From: Hemileia vastatrix
Taxonomy: Eukaryota > Basidiomycota > Pucciniomycetes > Pucciniales > Zaghouaniaceae
Reading direction: 5' to 3'
DNA: 64,000 nt
Assembly: GCA_030280995.1 (NCBI GenBank)
Contig: JASXTE010000017.1
Span: forward strand, 17,481,498-17,545,497
Below the pieces are notes generated by a model, which did no database searches, had not been told where the DNA came from, and saw nothing but the letters and a program-made list of their open reading frames with translations. Shown piece by piece: positions 44,240-54,620 of this stretch (the first letter of the stretch is position 1; the number at the start of each line of letters is the position of its first letter). Position numbers and translations under genes: made by a program.

Positions 44240-45376
44240 ATGAAAAGGAGGTATCCAAATCCTCAAGTAGTTTTAACTCAAAAGAATGGGCAAGAATTAG
44301 TTTTAAAGTCACTGCATGAAGATCTTGGGCATAGAGGTGTTGGAGAAATGTTCAGAAGAACTTCTGATCAATTTTGGTGGCCAGGAATGAAGATGGCTGT
44401 TAAACAGTGGGCTCAGTCATGCGAAGAATGTCAAAGAAGAAGTTATTTAAGGCCAAAAGAACCTGGACACGCTACTGGCGAAAATACTATCTTTGGAAGG
44501 GTTAGCTTGGATGCCGTTCATATTAAGGAGGAACGGTATAAATATTTAATTGTAGCCAGAGATGATTTATCTGGTTGGGTAGAGGCAGCCCCTCTTATTA
44601 ATTTGACTTCCAAAAATGTGGCAGAATTTATTTTGAAAAATTGGGTGTATTGATATGGAGTTATGAATTTGGTAACGGTAGATGGAGGTCCTGAGTTTGG
44701 GACAGAGTTTAGAGAAGCTATATCAAAAGTTGGGTCAAAGGTTAGGGTAGCAACCCCTTATTATCCTGAAGCTGAAGGTATGATTGAAAGAGGGCATCAA
44801 GTAATTAAGGATGCTTTAGTCAAAATGTGTGGGTTGAGTGCTGAAAAGTGGAGGCATTATTTACCTTTAGTTTTATTTGCTGATAAAATTACTGCCAAAT
44901 GGACAACCGGACTTTCATCCTATGAACTTGTTTTTGGACAGAAAGCAGTTTTACCAGTTGATTTGGAAGCTGAATCATATCTTGGAGTTGATTGGGACAT
45001 TGTAAAGACTACTGAAGAGTTATTATGTGCAAGAATGATGCAGCTAGAAAAGAAAGAAGGGTACTTAGAAAAGGCATATTTGCAATTGATGGAGATCCAA
45101 AATCAGTCAGTAAGATATTGGGATGAGTGTTTGGCACATTGACTTAGAAAACCTTTGAAAACTGGAGATATGGTTTTGGTGTATAATAGGAGTTTGGAGA
45201 GCCAATGGGGCAAGATGTTTGCAGATAGGTGGAATGGACCGTATAAAGTCAAGGAACCAGTATCTGGCGGTTCATATGTGCTAGAAGAGTTGGATGGAGT
45301 AGCTTTGAAGAAGAGGGTAGCAGCTTATCAAGTCAAGCGGTTCTATCCTAGAGGTACCCAGAGTTCTGAAGTTTGA
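44240..45376 (+). pseudogene. Gypsy integrase remnant
   Basis: Zinc finger HEDLGHRG...CEECQRR, first catalytic Asp in SLDAVHI, second in TVDGGPEFG, Glu in GMIERGHQ, and a C-terminal GDMVLVYNRSLESQWGKMFADRWNGPYKV domain. All three catalytic residues are present. TGA codons at about 44651 and 45141 stand where copy 2 has Arg (YRYG, AHRFRKP), so CGA-to-TGA is the likely cause. Confidence 0.88.
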
Positions 45377-46309
45377 CTCCAAAACAAGGATAAACTACAT
45401 AATCAATTAAATAAAATTTTGTAAAAGTTTAACTCCGGAATGAGGGTAAACTACTTTCTTATTAAAAATATTACTGTCCTTTTAACTATGTTATGGGAGA
45501 CAAAACCTTTAACTAAATCTTATGACATTTATGAAGACATTTGTTTGAAAATTCTTAAAACTCTTAAAAGCGACAAAAATTATGGAGAAGATATATGTTG
45601 GATTGATAAATTTTTTATTGGTAGAAGTGTTCACAGGGGAACCTTCTGAATTAAATATTGGCAAGTTTGGGGGTAATTGATGGGCTGGCTGCTCTATACA
45701 CAATTACTCCACAATTTTTGTTACCAATTTTCCCTGTTTCTAGTTGAATCCTGGCTTTGTTTTTGATTTATAGGAAGTCTGCTAAGACTATAAACTGTAA
45801 CGTACAAAGAGGCAATGCTCCCACTGCCGGATTCAAGAATTCTTTTTATTTTTGTTTTTGTTATTTATTTTATGTTAGATTTTTATATAATGAAATATGT
45901 TTTTCTTTCATTTTAATTTTTATAATACTATAAAATGTTGTTAAGGGTGATGCTCACTGGTGTTCTCTAATCATTTTTACAAATTGGAGGGAGCCAACCC
46001 AGTGATCATTATCATAAAATTTTATTTTTCTAAACTTTCATTTATTAATTTTGAATTTTGAATTTCTCAAAATTGTGTAACCACATCAAGTTGCACTTGG
46101 ATGTGGGTATGATGTCGAGGGTACGGCTCATCAATTGGCCGGGGGGCATCTTTTAAATTTTATTTTACACTTCATAAATTTTATATTTCAAATTTGTTTA
46201 TCATTTTTTTTAAAATTAAATTTTAAATTTTATTTCATAACAATCTTTTATAACCTTTTATTATTTTCATCATTAAAAAATCAAAAAAAATAAAAAATAA
46301 AAAGAAAAA

Positions 46310-47010
46310 AAATAAAAATAAAATAAAAACTAAAATAAAAAATAAAAAATAAAAAATAAAAAATAAAAAATAAAAAATAAAAAATAAAAAATAAAAAATA
46401 AAAAATAAAAAATAAAAAATAAAAAATAAAAAATAAAAAATAAAAAATAAAAAATAAAAAATAAAAAATAAAAAATAAAAAATAAAAAATAAAAAATAAA
46501 AAATAAAAAATAAAAAATAAAAAATAAAAAATAAAAAATAAAAAATAAAAAATAAAAAATAAAAAATAAAAAATAAAAAATAAAAAATAAAAAATAAAAA
46601 ATTAAAAATTAAAAATTAAAAATAAAAAATAAAAAATAAAAACTAAAAAATAAAAAATAAAAAATAAAAAATAAAAAATAAAAAATAAAAAATAAAAAAT
46701 AAAAAATAAAAAATAAAAAATAAAAAATAAAAAATAAAAAATAAAAAATAAAAAATAAAAAATAAAAAATAAAAAATAAAAAATAAAAAATAAAAAATAA
46801 AAAATAAAAAATAAAAAATAAAAAATAAAAAATAAAAAATAAAAAATAAAAAATAAAAAATAAAAAATAAAAAATAAAAAATAAAAAATAAAAAATAAAA
46901 AATAAAAAATAAAAAATAAAAAATAAAAAATAAAAAATAAAAAATAAAAAATAAAAAATAAAAAATAAAAAATAAAAAATAAAAAATAAATAAAATAAAA
47001 ATAAAATAAA
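46310..47010 (+). repeat. (TAAAAAA)n microsatellite, about 700 bp
   Basis: Nearly pure heptamer array with a few variants (TTAAAAA near 46600, CTAAAAA near 46642). Long Phe/Tyr/Leu-rich frames on the opposite strand are artefacts. Copy 2 lacks it. Confidence 0.97.
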
Positions 47011-47152
47011 TATGTAAACATACAATTATTTTTTAAAATTTTGTTAAATTTAATTTTCAATTTTCTTTTGTTTTATTTTTTATAGTATATTTTATATAGG
47101 AAAAAGGGTCAAGAGGAGCTTGAGCAAAATTGGATCCTACTTCAAAATTTTA

Positions 47153-47557
47153 AGTCCTCCAAGACTTTAAACCGGCTTCTTTTCAAGATTTTCTTCAAGG
47201 TCTTATTTGTATTCAAGATCTGTTAGTCTACTAAGACTTTAAACTGGATAATTTTTACGATTTTCTTTCAAGAATTTGGTTCCTCATTGGATCTGTTAGT
47301 CCACTAATACTTTAAACTAGATATTTTTCACAATTTTATTATAAGAATTTGTTCCTCATTAGATCTTTAGTCCTCTAAGACTTTAAACTGGCTGTTTATG
47401 ATTTTATTTAAAGATATGCTGTTAGTCCTCCAAGACTTTAAACTGGCTAATTTTCAAGGATGCTCAAAATTTTGTGGATATTTTTCGAGAAAGGTTTAGG
47501 ATAGTAGTTGGAACTGGCAATCAATCAAATTTTTGGTCCACCAAGACTTTAAACTGG
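47153..47557 (+). repeat. Array of about 72-bp units, each with a hairpin and TAAACTGG
   Basis: Hairpins at 47153, 47225, 47298, 47369, 47424 and 47535 (spacings 72, 73, 71, 55, 111). The consensus is AGTC-CTCCAA-GACT-TTAAACTGG. Spacers share TTCCTCATTGGATCTGTT but are far less conserved than the hairpin and tail. Confidence 0.85.
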
Positions 47558-48098
47558 AATGTCAATCTATTTTGTGAAATTTGTGGCGCTCTAACATGGT
47601 CTAAAAGTTTAAAATAAAATATTGGAAGCCTGGCTAAAAGTATTTTGTAAAGGTTGCCAAATAGCAAATGGATGAAAATTGTGATGAAGGAATCAGAAGT
47701 CAGGGATGTAGTTGGATTTATTATTGTTCTATTTTAAAGCCTCAGTTTTAGGCTGTTTAGTGGAAGCTTGGAGGACCTCATGGAGAGATTGGAATCAAAG
47801 AATTCGGCTCAGTGGGGGGACCTATGAGAATGGAATCAAGCATATTTGGCTCATTAGGGAGATCCACTCTCTCATGCTGTGACATAGTGGGAAGACTGGT
47901 ATATGGGAGTCTGAAGGGATTCAAACCTTTCTCTCAGCAGTGGAATCATCACAAAAATTTATTTTTATTATTATGATTTATATCAAGAGCGGGAGAAGAA
48001 GAAAAACAGTTTAAATTTGTAGAAGACCAGCTAAAACAAAATTCATCAAAATAAACCAATTAGAATGCATAATTGGTTGGAATGGGGACATTCCTTAT

Positions 48099-48109
48099 TG
48101 GAGGGAGGA
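48099..48109 (+). other. Gypsy polypurine tract
   Basis: TGGAGGGAGGA directly precedes the 3' LTR start TGTGGC. Confidence 0.8.
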
Positions 48110-49338
48110 TGTGGCATTCAAAATCTGGGTAGGCCATTTAGGTGAAAATTTGATTGTAATTTGGTTGGAAGAAAATCATGGTGTTACCAGGTGTTAATTT
48201 GGTTGAAGGGAGTTAACTGGATTTTTTTGGGTTAATTTTTGGTGTTCTGGAATGATTATATGTGGTATTTCTTTTGTGATTTGATGGTTTTATGGATCTG
48301 TATTTTTGGTGAATGAAGTGTGCTCTTGGAATGACCACTTTTTTTTCTGGTACACTCTGGTTTGCTCTGGTGATTTTCCGGTGCAAAAGCGAAGTGTACT
48401 GGAAAAATTCTGTCATTGTGGCCAAGTTTGGTCATGGTGACAAAATTAACTCACTGTGGAAAACTTAGCTCACTCTGGCCAAATTAGCTCATTATGGTAA
48501 AAAGAGCTTATTGTGGCAATATTTGCTCACAATAGGAAAGTCTGATCACCAGTGCAAGTTTGGTGTCTGCAGAAAAGTCTGGGCAGTGTGGTAAAGTTTG
48601 GTCACTGTAGAAAAGTCTGATCACCAGTGCAAAGTTTGGTCACTGAAGAAAAGTCTGACCACCAGTGCAAAGTTTGGTCACTTCAGAAAAGTTTGGCTAT
48701 TGTGGCGAAATTTGGTTAGAGTTTATTATGCTTGTTAGATCAATAGTTTATTGTAGATCCTATGCATGTAGGGTATTGTTGGAAAGGACTGGAGTAGGAG
48801 AATCAGATAGAGGGGAGAGAATCTTAGTCTGCTACAGGTTTTTTTGTCTTTTAGTTTCGATATTGAGAGTCTTTTTGGATTTTTAACAATTTTTAACATA
48901 TAAAAACAAAATAATTAATTATTTATAATACCCTTATAAAATAACAATTTTACATTACACTTTAAATATTTTACTCAACAACTCTTAAACATTAACATAT
49001 AGGGTATCATTAGAAAGCTCTCAACTCCAGGGACTCATTTATAGTATCTGTTCTCAAAAATTATTAAAATCTAAAAACATTAAAACAACTTTCTTTTAAA
49101 ATATTGTATCTGGTGTAACTTTATTGTTGCCTTTCAGTTGTTTTGCACAGAAGAACCGCTCAATCATCCTAAAAAGAGTTAATTAGACAGGGTTTCATTC
49201 TTTATTATTATTAAGTAGACTTTTAAGCTTACTGATCTAAAAAACTTACAAATTCATTTAGAGGGACAGGGTTTTCTCTGATCATCCAACTCCTTTGGAT
49301 TCTGCTTACAGCAAGGTGACTGTAAGAGTCTACTTACA
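48110..49338 (+). repeat. Gypsy 3' LTR
   Basis: Starts TGTGGCATTCA, ends CTTACA. Diverged from the 5' LTR by scattered substitutions and indels, so this insertion is older than the copia element at 5549. Confidence 0.88.
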
Positions 49339-49480
49339 CCACTTAAAACTGTTCTTCTGAGTGGTGTTCATCCCTGATTGTATGGTTCCTTTGTCAATAG
49401 CTTAATGTGTGTTCAGTCTGTGGTGAGTTTGTGTCCAAGGTTGCGGACCTTCTACCAATCTGCCCACCATATTGTGTGTA

Positions 49481-50216
49481 TGTCTTACTCTTGCAAAAGG
49501 ATAAACTGATTTTCAAAAAGTCAACATCAAAAAAAAAATTATCAGAATAATCCAATAAAAATAAAGAGCAAAAATTATATAAATATTCTCTTTCTGACCT
49601 CTAGCAAGAGGCTGAACTGCACCATCAAAATTAAAATCAACTAAAAACCACTGAATTATCAAAAATAAAGATAAAATATTTTTTAAGATTTTCAAAACTC
49701 TTTTAATTTTTTTCCCCTTCAGCAAGAGGATAAACTGCAATATCCAAATTGAAAATCAAGTAAAAATCTCAGCATAATTCAAAATCAAGAAAATTTATTT
49801 TTGAAGATTCTTAAAACTCTCTTATTTTAAACTCATCCAGAAGGAGGTCAAACTACCCAGTTTTTTTATACATTTCTAAAATTCTCTATCTCTTATTTTG
49901 TTTTTGTTTCTGATTATTAGTTTAGATAGTGGTTAAATATAAAAAAGATTATTGGAAATGATTGGGATGACCCTTATAAAGATGAAGATGATAACTACCT
50001 TCCCCATGAGGTTAAGCTGGCAGGATTACTATTTATAAATAAAAATGATTATGACCTCCACCATGAGGATATAATGTACAATTGTAAAAAGGTGGTAAAT
50101 TGTGTGCTTTGAAAGTTTGAACAAGGTGTATCTAAACTTTGAATAAAGAGGATGGAAATGATGTGGTGTATTATAATGAGGTGGGTGAAGTAGTGTGGGA
50201 TAGCAGTAAATTGGTG
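49481..50216 (+). mobile_element. Gypsy copy 2 of the hairpin-rich family, left segment
   Basis: Homologous to the non-coding spacers of copy 1 (about 41560-41800 and 43660-43870). Contains hairpins at 49598, 49716, 49997 and 50054, plus weaker ones near 49487 and 49835. Ends at the GATGG target site of element C and resumes at 58829. RT-coding sequence is missing here. Confidence 0.75.
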
Positions 50217-50221
50217 GATGG

Positions 50222-51042
50222 TGTCGAAGGGTGCTGATGGTCTAGAAGATTTTTAACAGAGGTCCAATGGCGGTGATAGGTCAATTTTTGGATTTTTTTT
50301 AAAATTCAAAAGTACGTATTATTTCTTTCTTTTATTTACTAAATTTAAAAGAGGTAAAATTATTACAATTATTATTATAATCTATAATTTAGGACTACTA
50401 TGTTATAAGTACTAAAATAATAAATAATTTTAATAAATATTTTGATTTAATGAGTTAATAAAATAAGTAAGTAAAAATGTTCAAAAACAAACAGAAAGGG
50501 AGGCCTTATATAGGCAAAGGAGAGACAATTGACAGAGTAAAGAATTCTAATTACAAGTGTATGAGAGAAGGAATATTCCAGAAGAAAGAACATTTCAAAT
50601 TATAGAGTTATTCTATAATGAATATTTTAGAATATTCTATTTAATGTATATACCAAAAGAAATGTATGTATTTAAAAATTCCGGTACTTGTTATTTTTAA
50701 ATAAGTAAATTGATTCTTTGTACATAATTATTTTTATTTTTAATTATTTTTCAAATATTAGAAAAATTTTCTTATTTTAATATAGTATTTTAATATTTTG
50801 ATTTTTTTTCATTAAACTTTCATTTGAGCATGGTTTTAGAAAAATTAAAAAAAATATATACGACAATTGATATTAATTTTAAATTTCTACTAAATTTACT
50901 TCTTTGTAACTATATAATTTATTAAATGTAAACTTAAAGTAAATAAAATAAAATTAATAATAAATAGAAAATAAAAAGGTGTGGCTTCATCCCAGGAGAT
51001 AATCAATTATTTAACTGGGTGAGTCTAGCAGCCTGGCTGACA
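50222..51042 (-). repeat. Element C 3' LTR (left)
   Basis: 821 bp, TGTCGAAGGGTG to CTGGCTGACA on the plus strand. Similar throughout to the right LTR, with many scattered differences. Confidence 0.92.
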
Positions 51043-51056
51043 CTCCCTCACTCTAT
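51043..51056 (-). other. Element C polypurine tract
   Basis: The minus strand reads AGAGTGAGGGAG directly before the LTR. Confidence 0.75.
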
Positions 51057-51129
51057 AAAAAAATAAAAACAATGGTATCATTTTTTCCATTTATGTTTCT
51101 TTAGTAGAGTAGGAAGTTTAGATATCTCC

Positions 51130-52270
51130 TTCCCAGGTATCAAAGAATCATATTCAGATTATTTATTCTTGAATCTCAATAAATACTCTGTACCTTTTTC
51201 AGCAGTAACTATTCTGTCATTTAGAATCTTATCAATTTCTTCTGTCTCAGTAATTTCATTAGGGTTTTTCTTTGGTCTTCCCCTCCTTTTGGGAAATAAA
51301 TCACTATTGAATGTGTAAGTTTTCAAAAGAGATATTGGAAAAACAGGAAGTTTTATATCATATGGAGCATACAAGATAACTTCAACTGCATTATCACCAA
51401 CCATTCTTCTGACAACAAATGGACCTAAAAATGGGTCTTTTAATTTGTTATTACCTTGTAAATTGAAGTGTATTGTGGAAATTAGTACTTCATCACCCTT
51501 TTTAAAAGTGTATTCTCTTTATGGGATTTTTCCCATCTCTTCTTCTCATATCCAAAAGATTTTTCAATACATTTTTGAGCATGACTTCTGCAAAGTTGTT
51601 GCATTTGAAGAAAGGATTTTACACCAGGATGTAAATCCAATTTAGGTATTTTTTTATTGAGAATTTGTGCAGGAGTATTTGGAACATATCCAAGCCAGAG
51701 CTCAAAAGGCTTTCTTTGAGTAGCAGAATGAATAGTGCTATTATAAGCAAATTCCAAACCAGGAAATATGGTAACCCAATCATGAGTATACCTGTCATTG
51801 TATTTTTACTCAAGGCCAAAGGAAAAATACCTTCTTATCATGTTCTCTAAGGTCTGAATCATCCTTTCAGCTAATCCATCAGTTTGGGGGTGATGGGCAG
51901 TAGAAAGTTTCAGATCACAACCACAAACATCCATCAGAGACATCTGAAATTCAGAAGTAAATTTAGGGTCCCTGTCAGAGATTATAGCCTTAGGAAAACC
52001 AGCAGTATTAAACATATGAGACCACCACAAGAAATCTGATTCTTTAGTTGGAACATCCTTGTGGGTGGTGATAAATTTACACATTTTTGTGAATCTGTCC
52101 ACAATAAACCAACAAGAGCTATAACTGTCTTTCCCAGAAATGGGTAATCCTGTTTTAAAGTACATATTTATTATCTGCCATGGCGCATCAGGAGGTTCAA
52201 TATGTTGCATTGATCCAGCTCTTTTACTGGTCAATCTTTTTGATTTTTGGCAAGAATCACAGAATTAAAC
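51130..52270 (-). pseudogene. Integrase and chromodomain remnant (element C)
   Basis: Finger Cys pair CDSCQKSKRLT, core with VDRFTKMCKF, SDRDPKFTSEF (second Asp kept) and HHPQTDGLAERM (Glu kept). The first catalytic position reads NMYFKTGLP where active relatives have an Asp before the Phe, so the triad is broken. The C-terminus has EEIDKILNDR...GTEYLLRFKNK and then a stop, a truncated chromodomain in which the expected Trp-Ile-Pro reads Leu-Ile-Pro. Confidence 0.82.
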
Positions 52271-52273
52271 ATA

Positions 52274-54025
52274 TCATTTGGTGTCTTCAGACATATAAAC
52301 CGACCAAGAAGTGTTTTTAATTCTGATCATTGTTTTTTCAAGATCAAAATGTCCAGCCAATATGTCATCATGACAAATTTTCAAGATGATCTCTTTCATA
52401 GAAGGAGGAATAACAACAACATTACTCAAATTTCTTCTATAATATAGATATCTTTCATCAATTGAAAATTTACCTTTGTCCAAAGCCTTCTGGTACTTTG
52501 GTGGAAGGGTTTTAATTAATTATCATATTGAAGAATTCTTTAAATAATTTAATATGGTACATAAATTTTTTAAGTCAGTGTCCTTATCATATTAGTCCAG
52601 AATAAGCTGTAATTGCTCTTCCTCCATATCAACCACATATATTCCATGAATATGAATAACTTCATCTTCAGGATCATATTCAGGATTTGAGTCATCATTT
52701 AGCAAAGGTAAGCTTGATAAAATATCCACATTTGAGTGAACAATACCAGCACTATGAATTATTGTCATTCCCCCTCTTTATTCTTGAACAGCTAGCTGCC
52801 ATCTGAACATATGTCTGTTAGGTGTTTTTAAGTTTGAGAAGGATTTAACTGCAATGCAGTCAGTGACAAGTTCAAATTTCTAGTCATCCAGGTAATAATG
52901 TAGCTTCCCCAGAGCCCACACCACTGCTAAACACTCTAGTTGAGTGGCACTATATTTCAATTCACTATTTTTCAAGCTTCTAAAAAGTATAGAAAATTAC
53001 TACATCTGATACTTTATCATTAATCACTTGTTTCTGATGGAGGGCAGCACCAAGACCAATAAAACTGGCATCAGTGTATAAAACAAATGGTTGATTAAAG
53101 TCAGGTAAAGAAATGATTGGTTCTGACATCAAACAATGTTTCATAGTGTCAAAAGATCTTTGTCTTTCACTATTCCAGACAACAGCAACATCTTTCCTAG
53201 TCAATTGGTTGAGGGTTAATGCTATTACTTGGTAATTTTTAATGTTTTGTCTATAGTATCCACAAATTCCCAAAAAACTCTGGAGCTCTCTAACTGTGGT
53301 AGGAGCCTTCACTTATTGTATGGCTGCTTTTTTGTTTTGGTCAAAACATATTTTTAAACCTGAGACAACATGACCAAGCACTTTTAAAGAATGGAAACCA
53401 AATTTGCATTTCTTCAAATCAAGTTTCATATTTATCTCATCCATATCATGGAAAACTTTACACTTATGTTTAAGATGATACTCAAATGCTTTAGAGAATA
53501 TAATTATATCATCAAAATAAACCATCAGCCATCCATCAATTATTTCTTGATGGAATTTTTTATCCATAACTTTTTTAAAAACTAAAGGGGAATTTTAAGG
53601 GCCAAATGGCATCCTAATATACTTATAAATACCCATATGAGTAGCAATCATCAGAAAATTTTGATAATTCTTCTCAACAGGTACCTGGTGATATCCCTTA
53701 TTACCATCCAAACAGATGATATATTTAGCACCTTGTATGGTAGCATGTATAGAGCTAATTCTGAGTAAAGGATATATATCATTGACAGTATAAGTGTTCA
53801 GTGCTCTATATTCACCACATAAACTGGCTTTATCTTTCTCATAAGAAATTAGGACAGGTGAGATAACACAATGTTTAGGTGTTTCAACTACCTTTTCAAT
53901 CATATTCATTTTTAAAAGGGTGGAGATATTGTCTTCAATATCTTTTCTCTTTGTGGGAGAAGCTGGATAAGGCTTCTTCTTTAAACTAGGTGGTATTACA
54001 GTTAATGGGCAAGATAATGAAAGTT
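52274..54025 (-). pseudogene. RT, RNase H and H2C2 linker remnant (element C)
   Basis: SYEKDKASLCGEYRALN, YIICLDGNKGYHQVPVE and IYKYIRMPFGP, then a stop, then the active site MVYFDDIIIFSK, ELQSFLGICGYYRQ, and RNase H VLYTDASFIGLGAAL. The linker YLYYRRNLSNVVVIPP...CHDDILAGHF follows. Stops are mostly TAA at K, Q or E codons and a few shifts occur. Confidence 0.85.
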
Positions 54026-54620
54026 TTATTTCTTCCTTACCAATCCTAATTCATGTGACCCATGAGCAAAGGCCATAGGAAATGATTTTATCAGTTTTGT
54101 GATGGAATCTTTATCCTCACCAGAATGTTGTTCTCCAAAAGAAGCATTGTCAATTTCAGACACAAGGGCAGCCATTTCTTTTGTAGATCTTCCTTTATAT
54201 TGAAGTACAGAATGAAATGTGTTCAATACTGGTGTTAATAATTTCTTGGGGGAGGAAATTTTAAATTTTCTCTTCCCATTCATCCCCATTGTGAAGCATT
54301 AGTTTGAAGGATCTAATTTTATGCCATATTTGGTTAAAATTTCATTTCCCAAAATGAACCAACTACTCAAATTATCATTTTTCATGACAACAAAATCACA
54401 TATAGCTCTTAAAAAACCATGGTTATATTGGAAAAATACTGTGGCTTTGTATTTCCCAATGGAGGATAAAACAGAGCCATAACCTCTCCAATTCTCAGAA
54501 ATGATAGGCACAAGTTTTTATTTATAATCTTAGTCCACTGAAGCAAGTGCTTTTTCAGATACTACACTTCCTCCAGCTTAAGAATCTAAGAAAACCTCAA
54601 TGTTGTTTCCATTGATCAAT
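54026..54620 (-). pseudogene. Protease remnant (element C)
   Basis: The catalytic region reads FLDS, then a stop, then AGGSVVS where DTGAAGSVVS is expected. The body (WRGYGSVLSSIGKYKATVFF, WFILGNEILTKYGIKLDP) matches the proteases of element A. Confidence 0.75.

Larger units (their letters stand above)
45377..48098 (+). other. Long 3' region of the gypsy element between integrase and LTR
   Basis: 2.7 kb shared in outline with copy 2 (60401-63480). Conserved blocks: GGGCTGGCTGCTCTATACAC (about 45685), GCACTTGGATGTG...GGGGGGCATCTT (46093-46153), and GGAAGC(C/T)TGGAGGACC...GTGGAATCATCACAA (about 47763-47956). Also contains hairpins, the 7-bp microsatellite and a 72-bp array. One block looks codon-like (see findings). 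Confidence 0.6.
37402..49338 (+). mobile_element. Plus-strand Ty3/gypsy element (copy 1 of the hairpin-rich family)
   Basis: 11.9 kb. LTRs of about 1200 and 1229 bp (TGTGGCATTC ... TACA), 4-bp CCAC duplication, primer site, gag, protease, RT-RNase H, integrase, a 2.7-kb region between integrase and 3' LTR, and purine tract TGGAGGGAGGA. Stops, shifts and a protease Asp-to-Asn change make it non-autonomous. It sits inside a MITE, and a second copy lies at 49481-63480. Confidence 0.9.
37292..49478. mobile_element. MITE copy split by a gypsy insertion
   Basis: The left part (37292-37401, CACTATGCAATATAGGGGG...) and the right part (49339-49478, ...GTTGCGGACC...CATATTG) are homologous, end to end, to the uninterrupted 260-bp MITE at 17410-17669. 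The break is at the CCAC that lies at 17527-17530 in the empty copy. It therefore dates before the gypsy element inside it. Confidence 0.88.

Noticed and set aside
46602..47060. Open frames of about 140-150 codons rich in Phe, Tyr and Leu on the minus strand
   Set aside because: They are the reverse strand of the (TAAAAAA)n microsatellite and have no protein-like composition.
47153..47557. CRISPR-like array (hairpin repeats with variable spacers)
   Set aside because: The genome is eukaryotic, repeats are imperfect, spacers are related to each other, and the array lies inside a retrotransposon.
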